A stretch of 12,261 nt of DNA, from contig CBFHSW010000066.1 in NCBI GenBank assembly GCA_965658595.1, positions 1 to 12,261 on the forward strand. The letters are read 5' to 3'. Of the stretch, positions 7,218 through 12,261 are shown piece by piece; position 1 is the stretch's first letter, and each line of letters opens with the position of its first letter. The translations under genes and the position numbers were made by a program. Under the pieces are notes generated by a model. That model was not told where the DNA came from, did no database searches, and worked only from the letters and a program-made list of their open reading frames with translations. This stretch comes from UBA1858 sp965658595 (GTDB lineage Bacteria > Pseudomonadota > Gammaproteobacteria > UBA4575).

Positions 7218-8090
7218 ATGAGTAAGAATTTAATACGTTTATATCCAAGCTTAGTAGGGCCTGATGGTCAATCACAAGCGGGATCTGAGCAGAGTCAAAC
7301 TGAGCCGTTAAAAGGATTGTATCTCAGACACGCAAGGCTTGCCGCAAATAAAAATCAGCGGCCCATCGTGTACGCCAATTTTTTAACCAGTTTAGATGGG
7401 CGTATCGCGATTTCCAAAGGCTCTGATGAAGACTTTGAGTTACCGGCCGAGCTTAAATCTGCGGAAGATTTTACACTGCTGATGGAACTCTATGCGCATG
7501 CAGATTGCATAATTACTCACAGCGGATATATGCGATCTCTAGCGGCAGGAGCCTTAGGTAATGTTTTACAGATACCTGAGACGGCAGAATTCCAGTATTT
7601 ACATGACTGGCGCGCACAAATGGGACTAAAAAATCAGCCAGATGTGGTTATTCTAAGTGGTAGTGGTGAATTTCCATGGCATGATTCACTGGATCAATAT
7701 GATCAACAGGTACATATCATCACGGGGGCAGAGGCCTCCACCGAAGCCATCAGTCAATGGCAGAGTCGAGGGCATACAGTTCATGCTATGGGTGGGCAGC
7801 GTTATGTAGATGTTCATGCGTTGATGGAATACCTACAACAACAAGATTACTGTTCTGTATATTTGATGGCTGGACCAGATCTATTACAAGACTTGCTGGC
7901 ACAAGGATATGTCGATCATTTTTTTATGACCTTAGGACATCAGATTATTGGTGGGCAACATTACAAGAGTTTATTACCAGGAGATTGTTTGGGTGATAAT
8001 GGCAAGATGGATTTGCAGTCGTTGTATATGAACACCCAGAGTTCTAATGGCTGTGGTCAATGGTATGCAGAATTTATATTTAAAAAATAA
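7218..8090 (+). CDS. RibD C-terminal-type (DHFR-fold) reductase without the deaminase domain
   Basis: The protein has the pattern of the RibD_C reductase domain, which in riboflavin synthesis reduces the ribosylamino-pyrimidine with NADPH. RPIVYANFLTSLDGRIA lies at 48-64, ADCIITHSGYMRS at 95-107 (the place of the usual D-A-[IL]-x-x-G-x-x-T-x-R), and YLMAGPDLLQDLL at 215-227 (the place of the E-G-G-x-x-[LT] motif). GYVDHFFMTLGHQIIGG follows at 230-246. There is no N-terminal cytidine-deaminase-like zinc domain, so it is not bifunctional RibD; its true substrate is unknown. The N-terminus NLIRLYP and LKGLYL are typical of stand-alone members as I recall them, which supports the ATG at 7218. sohB follows 12 bp later on the same strand, so they are probably co-transcribed. 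Confidence 0.82.
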   Translation: MSKNLIRLYPSLVGPDGQSQAGSEQSQTEPLKGLYLRHARLAANKNQRPIVYANFLTSLDGRIAISKGSDEDFELPAELKSAEDFTLLMELYAHADCIITHSGYMRSLAAGALGNVLQIPETAEFQYLHDWRAQMGLKNQPDVVILSGSGEFPWHDSLDQYDQQVHIITGAEASTEAISQWQSRGHTVHAMGGQRYVDVHALMEYLQQQDYCSVYLMAGPDLLQDLLAQGYVDHFFMTLGHQIIGGQHYKSLLPGDCLGDNGKMDLQSLYMNTQSSNGCGQWYAEFIFKK

Positions 8091-8102
8091 CCAAGGTGTT
8101 GA

Positions 8103-9125
8103 ATGCTCATGATGGATTTTTTATTAAATTATGGTTTGTTTCTGGCTAAAACAGTCACGTTAGTTTTCTTTATTATCATAGTGATAATGTTGATTTTTTC
8201 AGCCTCTCAAAAGAACTCATCTGCTGATGATCAGATAGAAATCAAAAATCTTAGCAAGAAGTTTTCCAATCTTAAGAAACTCATGCTGGCTTCTACTACC
8301 TCAAAGAAAGAATTGAAGCTGTTACAAAAGCAAGATAAAAAATCTAGTAAAAAAGAATCTAGTAAAACTCAATCATCAGATCAGCGTGTATTTGTGATCA
8401 ATTTTGTCGGCAACATAAAAGCCACAGCAGTAAAGCACTTACGCAAAGAAATTACAGCCTTGTTGTCTATTGCTACTGATAGAGACGAGGTGGTGATTTG
8501 TTTGGAGAATTCTGGTGGTCTAGTGCATGAGCATGGTTTGGCTGCATCACAACTGCAAAGAATTCGTCAACGCGGGATTCCTCTAACGGTTGCTGTCGAT
8601 AAAGTCGCTGCTAGTGGTGGCTACATGATGGCTTGTGTGGCGGATCGAATTATTGCCGCACCTTTTTCAGTGTTAGGTTCGATTGGTGTTATTGCACAAA
8701 TGCCTAACTTCAATAAATTATTAGAAAGGCATGGTATTGAATATGAACAGATTAAGGCGGGTGATTTGAAGCGCACGATTACTATGTTTGGTAAAAACAC
8801 GGATCAAGATAGAGCCCAATTTACCGAACAAATGCAAGAAACACATGATTTATTTAAAGAATTTGTGGCAGAAAACAGGACTGAGCTAGATATAGAGCAG
8901 GTGGCGACTGGTGAGCACTGGTTAGGTAAAAAAGCACTCCAATTAAAACTAGTCGATGAGCTTATGACCAGCGATGATTATTTATTGCAAAAAAGCCAAG
9001 AAGCCACAGTCTATGAAATCACCCATCGCTCACCCAAAAGTGTGGGTGAGAAATTGATGGGTAGTGTGCAGTCTGTGTATGAAAAGACCCTCACACAATG
9101 GTGGGAAAAGAACCTTTTCTCTTAG
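8103..9125 (+). CDS. sohB: SohB-like inner-membrane S49 peptidase
   Basis: This is a membrane-anchored serine peptidase of family S49 (protease IV/SppA relatives), thought to act on peptides or proteins at the periplasmic face. An N-terminal membrane segment (about 6-33) is followed by a lysine/serine-rich linker (about 46-92). The peptidase domain then runs from VFVINFVGNIKA, through LENSGGLVHEHG (134-145), to the catalytic Ser171 in DKVAASGGYMMA. LGSIGVIAQMPN (191-202) and the catalytic Lys223 in AGDLKRT complete the Ser-Lys dyad. At 340 residues it matches SohB (about 349 in E. coli, recalled) rather than the double-length SppA. AAGG (8093-8096), 6 nt upstream, supports this ATG. It lies 12 bp after the reductase gene. 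Confidence 0.93.
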   Translation: MLMMDFLLNYGLFLAKTVTLVFFIIIVIMLIFSASQKNSSADDQIEIKNLSKKFSNLKKLMLASTTSKKELKLLQKQDKKSSKKESSKTQSSDQRVFVINFVGNIKATAVKHLRKEITALLSIATDRDEVVICLENSGGLVHEHGLAASQLQRIRQRGIPLTVAVDKVAASGGYMMACVADRIIAAPFSVLGSIGVIAQMPNFNKLLERHGIEYEQIKAGDLKRTITMFGKNTDQDRAQFTEQMQETHDLFKEFVAENRTELDIEQVATGEHWLGKKALQLKLVDELMTSDDYLLQKSQEATVYEITHRSPKSVGEKLMGSVQSVYEKTLTQWWEKNLFS

Positions 9126-9134
9126 AGAGACAAA

Positions 9135-9153
9135 CTATAAGGAGTCCTTGTAG
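9135..9153 (-). terminator. Possible weak terminator hairpin between sohB and the globin gene
   Basis: On the minus strand CTACAAGG and CCTTATAG form an 8-bp stem, including one G-T pair, around a 3-nt loop. It is followed by TTTGTCTCTC. This lies about 70 nt beyond the globin stop in the convergent gap (9126-9225). The stem is AT-rich and the T tract is broken, so termination would be weak. On the plus strand there is no T tract after the stem. Nothing else in the 100-bp gap is convincing. Confidence 0.3.
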
Positions 9154-9225
9154 AAAAGTTCATGCTATACACGATGAGCTTATACAGCCTCAACAAGACG
9201 CTGATTGCGCAGCTGCCGCCAACTG

Positions 9226-9594
9226 CTAACGATTGAGTATGTCCCTACGATGTTTTTCTATCACAGGTAAAACTTGATCGATATGCTCCTGTTGTACATG
9301 TGATTCCTGTAAGGATTTTTCCACGCATCGCATCATGGCATCAAAATGGATATCACTCAGGCCGGCAGCCACTGCTTCTGTATGCGCGCGACGCATAGTT
9401 TTACCTGTGTACAGTGAATTACCGCCAAACACATAGGTGAGAAACGCATTCATCTTGCGCTCTTGGACTTTAACATCAATATTTTCAAAAAAAGGATTCA
9501 GTAATTCATCTTTGAGAATGTTGACATAAAGATGATGAGAAGTTTTTTTGACGATCTCTTTGCCGCCGATTTTTTCATATAAGGTTGCGTTCAT
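9226..9594 (-). CDS. Group I truncated haemoglobin (trHbN type)
   Basis: This is a small haem protein of the 2/2 globin family. Members bind O2 and NO and in some bacteria detoxify NO, but the role here is unknown. The sequence starts TLYEKIGG, then has HLYVNILKDELLNPFF with Tyr23 at the B10 position and FFENIDVKVQERK. FLTYVFGG (51-58) and MRRAH follow, with His71 as the proximal F8 haem ligand. GLSDIHFDAMM and the ending IEKHRRDILNR are also typical of group I. Length is 122 residues, normal for the group. GGGAG lies about 12 nt upstream, a rather long spacing. It is a single gene, convergent with sohB and divergent from the DUF6632-like gene, and its upstream region contains several palindromes. 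Confidence 0.93.
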   Translation of the reverse strand: MNATLYEKIGGKEIVKKTSHHLYVNILKDELLNPFFENIDVKVQERKMNAFLTYVFGGNSLYTGKTMRRAHTEAVAAGLSDIHFDAMMRCVEKSLQESHVQQEHIDQVLPVIEKHRRDILNR

Positions 9595-9773
9595 AATCCG
9601 AGTTAACTCCCGCTTAAATTAAAGTGATCCCAACCTTGAGGTTAATGTACTGCAAAGTTTTTTTAATGGTAGTATGTTAAGCATACAAGGACTGATATAG
9701 CTCAAGAACAAGGCATTTAGAACGCTTGTAATATAACAATATCCACAAAATTATAACTATAGGGAGAGAAACT
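9595..9773. promoter_or_regulatory. Divergent promoter region with three short palindromes
   Basis: This 179-bp gap separates the starts of the globin gene (-) and the membrane protein gene (+) and contains no gene. Three inverted repeats stand out: GAGTTAACTC (9600-9609), AACCTTGAGGTT (9632-9643) and the imperfect GTATGTTAAGCATAC (9672-9686). On the plus strand AGGGAG (9761-9766) is the Shine-Dalgarno of the right-hand gene. TATAAC occurs at 9732-9737 and again at 9752-9757 as possible -10 boxes, without strong -35 partners. I see no clear FNR (TTGAT-N4-ATCAA) site. Confidence 0.4.
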
Positions 9774-10154
9774 ATGACTGATGAAGCAAAACTGAAAGCA
9801 TTACGAATCGTTTTAGTCTTGGTGGGATTAACGTTTGTATTTGCGATATGGCCACTCACATCAATATGGCCATCAGGTTGGTCTTGGCATACTGAAGGTC
9901 GTTCGTATTATTTAGAGATGATCATTAGTATTTATGTGGTACTGGGTATTTTCTTATTAATAGCCTCGCGTGATCCTTTGGCGCACCGTAGCTTAATATC
10001 CTTTACTATATGGTCTAGTGTCGCACACGGTGGGGTGATGGCAGTACAGTCGTTTGATGGTGAACATAACATGGGTCATTTACTAGGGGATGTTCCAGCA
10101 CTATTCATTGTAGCGATTGCTTTGGCATTTTTAATGCCAGCTAAGAAAAATTAA
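9774..10154 (+). CDS. Four-helix membrane protein, DUF6632-like
   Basis: The 126-residue protein has four predicted membrane helices by eye, at about 9-28, 45-65, 73-92 and 104-121. Between the first two is a tryptophan-rich loop (IWPSGWSW, 31-38). The phrases LRIVLVLVGLTF, SRDPLAHRSLISFTIWSS and AHGGVMAVQSF resemble proteins I remember as DUF6632, a family without known function; this is recall, not a search. Conserved-looking histidines (H71, H85, H98, H102) lie near helix ends and could bind a metal or haem, which is speculation. AGGGAG 7 nt before the ATG gives a firm start. The gene stands alone, divergent from the globin and convergent with amiB, with 32 bp to the amiB stop. Confidence 0.85.
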   Translation: MTDEAKLKALRIVLVLVGLTFVFAIWPLTSIWPSGWSWHTEGRSYYLEMIISIYVVLGIFLLIASRDPLAHRSLISFTIWSSVAHGGVMAVQSFDGEHNMGHLLGDVPALFIVAIALAFLMPAKKN

Positions 10155-10186
10155 ATAACTCTGAGCAAATATATTGAGATTAGGTG

Positions 10187-11587
10187 TCAGGCATTGGGAA
10201 TAATTAATGTCTGACCCACTCGAATTTTATCAGTCGTTAGGCGATTTATTTGACGTAAAGTATCTAAATCTACTCGATAACGTAACGCAATAGCGGATAA
10301 GGTCTCCCCGCTGCTAACAGTATGCTGTCCAGTGCTCTGACGCGCAGCAATGTAAGTATTCTTCGGAGCATTCTCTACCAAATAGCTTCTAATACCCGTA
10401 TAGATTGATTGAGCAAGTTTTTGTTGGTGGGCAGGTGAGCGTAACTTTTTCTCTTCGCTGGGGTTGGAGATAAAAGCGGTTTCCACAAGAATGGATGGGA
10501 TATCGGGTGATTTCAATACCGCAAAACCAGCGGACTCAATACGGTCACGAGTTTTCCCTAACTTCTTTAATTCATTCCTGACTGAGACAGCCAAATCTAA
10601 ACTAGAATCTATGGTGGCAGATTGTGATAAGTCGACGATTACTTTTTGTAAGATCTTATCCTTACCAGCCAAACTCACACCACTAATAGTATCTACACTA
10701 TTTTGACTTTGAGCTAAAATCTTAGCGGCTTCACTGCTGGCTCCATTCTTAGACAGAATATAGACCGAGGAGCCGCGCGCTTTTCTATTCTCAACAGCGT
10801 CTGCATGTATAGAGAGGAATAAATCCGCTCTCTGATCGCGCGCCTTTTTCAGCCGTCCACGTAAAGTCACGTAATAATCTGAGTTACGCGTCATCACTGC
10901 TGTCATGCCAGGATCTGCATTAATGAGTTTCACTAAGCGTTGTGATATCTCCAGTACGACTTTTTTCTCGTAGGTGCCGCCCATACCGATAGCGCCTGGA
11001 TCTTTGCCTCCATGCCCCGCATCGATGGCGATCACTAATTGACGTGGCTTAGTGATGATTTTTCTTTTCGTTAGGATTGCTTTGGGGGTGGAAATGGCAG
11101 GTTTGTTCTTGGCTGACTGGGCTGCTGTCGATGTTTTTGCCTTGAGGTCAATCACTAAACGATGAGGGTGTTTGGCAGTAGGTGATAATACAAAACTATT
11201 GCTGACGGTTTGATAGTCGAGATCAAGCACGAGACGTAGATGATCATTATCGCGTGTGGCATGTCTGAAGTAACGTATAGCTGAGTCATTGAAAATGGAC
11301 TGGTCTATTGGTGTATTTAAACGTGTGTTTTTAATATCAATAACAATGCGCGCAGGGTTATTGAGGGCAAATAAGGTGTAATCTGGGCTCGAGGTTGAGT
11401 CCAGCACGATACGGGTAGACTGTGATGTCTTAGAAATGCGGATATTGTCTATACTGGAGGCAAAGGCAGACTGAAAAACGCACGCAAGGAGTAACACCAC
11501 CAACAGCACTGTAGCTTTCACACGCGCATGAATGGCTTGGAGCAATAGCAAATCAGTTGTATTGCGGTGTTGGATAACCTTCAACAT
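10187..11587 (-). CDS. amiB: AmiB/AmiC-type N-acetylmuramoyl-L-alanine amidase
   Basis: This is a periplasmic zinc amidase that cuts the bond between MurNAc and the stem peptide during cell separation. An N-terminal signal peptide is visible: the hydrophobic stretch from about 26 to 39 ends in QSAFA, with likely cleavage near residue 43. The AMIN domain (about 46-150) targets the septum. Amidase_3 (about 184-403) has zinc ligands His192 in IDAGHGGKDPGAIG, Glu207, and His261 in LFLSIHADA, and catalytic Glu369 in ILVETAFISN. A LysM domain closes the protein (about 421-464). Length (466) is normal. The ATG at 11587 has GAGG 4 nt upstream. It gives an unusually long n-region, so an internal GTG at residue 23, just before the hydrophobic core, is an alternative start. 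Confidence 0.95.
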   Translation of the reverse strand: MLKVIQHRNTTDLLLLQAIHARVKATVLLVVLLLACVFQSAFASSIDNIRISKTSQSTRIVLDSTSSPDYTLFALNNPARIVIDIKNTRLNTPIDQSIFNDSAIRYFRHATRDNDHLRLVLDLDYQTVSNSFVLSPTAKHPHRLVIDLKAKTSTAAQSAKNKPAISTPKAILTKRKIITKPRQLVIAIDAGHGGKDPGAIGMGGTYEKKVVLEISQRLVKLINADPGMTAVMTRNSDYYVTLRGRLKKARDQRADLFLSIHADAVENRKARGSSVYILSKNGASSEAAKILAQSQNSVDTISGVSLAGKDKILQKVIVDLSQSATIDSSLDLAVSVRNELKKLGKTRDRIESAGFAVLKSPDIPSILVETAFISNPSEEKKLRSPAHQQKLAQSIYTGIRSYLVENAPKNTYIAARQSTGQHTVSSGETLSAIALRYRVDLDTLRQINRLTTDKIRVGQTLIIPNA

Positions 11588-11610
11588 TATTCCTCAATTA
11601 GGCAGCAAGG

Positions 11611-11622
11611 ACGATTGATCGT
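11611..11622. repeat. Short palindrome upstream of amiB
   Basis: ACGATTGATCGT is a 5-bp inverted repeat around a 2-bp centre, in the 118-bp gap between amiB and tsaE, about 24 bp before the amiB start. It could be a regulator site or chance. The gap also has a TTAAG repeat overlapping the tsaE stop. I found no convincing promoter in it. Confidence 0.25.
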
Positions 11623-11705
11623 GTGTCTACACCATAGCGCAAACAGTCATATTTGTGTATATGCTAATGAACATTGAGTCGTGATCAAGTCGAGTACAGA
11701 TTAAG

Positions 11706-12143
11706 TTAAGTTAAAACTAAACCTTTGATTGAGCATTCGCGTCCATCATCATGATAGGTGAGTTCTATCTCACAGCTGGCTTTGGGGACTAATTGTCCAC
11801 CCAAGTCCGGCCATTCAAAAAAGCATACACTATGCTCATGACAGTATTCACTGAGTCCAATGTAATCCAGCTCTTGTGGGTCGTTGAGTCGATACAAATC
11901 AAAATGATGAGCCTCGATAGTGTTCAAAGAGTAGCTTTCAACTAGGGTAAAGGTTGGACTTTTGACTAAACCTATGTGACCCAGTTCACGCAGCACACCT
12001 CTGACTAAAGTGGTTTTACCTGCTCCTAGTTCCCCTCGAAGGTAAATGACTGCAGGAACGGTGATTGCTCGTGCAATGCGCGCACCCAAAGCTTCCATCT
12101 GTTCGCTGGAAGAAATAATCAATGTCATACTGGAATCAGTCAT
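11706..12143 (-). CDS. tsaE: TsaE, ATPase of the tRNA t6A synthesis complex
   Basis: TsaE is the P-loop ATPase that works with TsaB and TsaD to add threonylcarbamoyl to A37 of ANN-decoding tRNAs. The Walker A motif GELGAGKTT lies at 37-45. VKSPTFTLVESY (60-71) and HFDLYRLNDPQELDYIGL (80-97) are family hallmarks, and FFEWPDLGG (108-116) corresponds to the usual E-W-P block. At 145 residues the protein is complete. The start could be the ATG at 12143 or the next ATG at 12128 (MTLIISS); neither has a clear Shine-Dalgarno. It lies 118 bp upstream of amiB, the usual order. The expected upstream neighbour nnr is not visible. Confidence 0.96.
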   Translation of the reverse strand: MTDSSMTLIISSSEQMEALGARIARAITVPAVIYLRGELGAGKTTLVRGVLRELGHIGLVKSPTFTLVESYSLNTIEAHHFDLYRLNDPQELDYIGLSEYCHEHSVCFFEWPDLGGQLVPKASCEIELTYHDDGRECSIKGLVLT

Positions 12144-12184
12144 GATGCAATATAATCTGGAAATAACGACTCATAGCATGTGAA

Positions 12185-12261
12185 TGGTACATGAAAATAC
12201 AGTTTAAGTGCTGAATGGGGAAGCTAGGGAAATTGTCAAAGAAGTATGTGAGTGTAAAGGT
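12185..12261 (+). pseudogene. Probable remnant of an IS200/IS605-type TnpA transposase gene, continuing past the edge
   Basis: From 12208 to the window end the plus strand encodes VLNGEAREIVKEVCECKG. This closely resembles the region after K-Y-R in the small Y1 transposases of the IS200/IS605 group, where K-V-L-x-G-x-[AV]-x-x-x-x-[KR]-[ED]-[IV]-C-x-x-x-G is common. Just upstream are codons for W (12185-12187), K and Y (12195-12200) and F (12203-12205), in the order of the family's W-V-T-K-Y-R-F-K-V-L. They are shifted between frames by one extra and two missing bases, and a TAA precedes codon 12208. I therefore read it as a decayed copy. The fragment is short and family assignment is from memory. 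The alternative is the start of an unrelated divergent gene (ATG at 12215). Confidence 0.42.

Noticed and set aside
6848..8090. The divergent hypothetical/reductase pair as a toxin-antitoxin or defence module
   Set aside because: Sizes, divergent orientation and the reductase identity do not fit. No toxin, nuclease or DNA-binding motif is visible.
9162..9239. Small plus-strand frame (ATG at 9162, about 25 codons) after sohB
   Set aside because: The nearest Shine-Dalgarno-like GGAG is about 17 nt away, the product resembles nothing known, and the frame overlaps the end of the globin gene.
12141..12261. Minus-strand frame open from the right edge into the tsaE start, as a possible C-terminus of nnr
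   Set aside because: The translated sequence (rich in Phe, His and Tyr) does not look like the end of Nnr, and the plus strand gives a better transposase-like reading.

Overview
The window looks like chromosomal backbone from a gammaproteobacterium. The evidence is the minus-strand order tsaE – amiB – (insert) – mutL – miaA – hfq – hflX – hflK – hflC – DUF2065 (yjeT-like), which is the classic gammaproteobacterial hfq superoperon. The Hfq core and the HflX, MiaA, MutL and TsaE sequences also fit that class. Base composition is AT-leaning by eye. MutL carries an endonuclease-type motif set that the MutH-dependent E. coli protein lacks, so this is probably not an enterobacterium. I cannot name a genus.

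Layout, right to left along minus-strand transcription. At the right edge (about 12185-12261, plus strand) is what looks like a frame-disrupted remnant of an IS200/IS605-type TnpA gene. It lies just upstream of tsaE, where nnr is often found. tsaE (tRNA t6A synthesis) and amiB (septal murein amidase with AMIN, Amidase_3 and LysM domains) follow. Between amiB and mutL, which are adjacent in many relatives, lies a mixed-strand block of about 3.3 kb. It holds a four-helix DUF6632-like membrane protein (+), a group I truncated haemoglobin (-), sohB (+), a RibD-C-type reductase (+) and an unrecognised 115-residue protein (-). The last of these probably leads into mutL-miaA.

Left of miaA is a 178-bp gap with a candidate promoter and an A-rich leader in front of hfq. 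The leader contains seven consecutive A-R-N triplets, the type of site bound by the distal face of Hfq, which suggests autoregulation. hfq, hflX, hflK and hflC follow. hflK and hflC share one base (TAATG). The first 48 codons of a DUF2065 gene run off the left edge; its start is 15 bp past hflC.

Functionally the window groups tRNA modification (TsaE, MiaA), mismatch repair (MutL), RNA-based regulation and ribosome rescue (Hfq, HflX), membrane protein quality control (HflK/HflC, SohB) and cell separation (AmiB). I see no CRISPR array, prophage, tRNA, rRNA or defence system, and no clear new multi-gene system. The most interesting items are the transposase remnant, the hfq leader, the MutL nuclease motif variant, and the divergent gene pairs in the inserted block.
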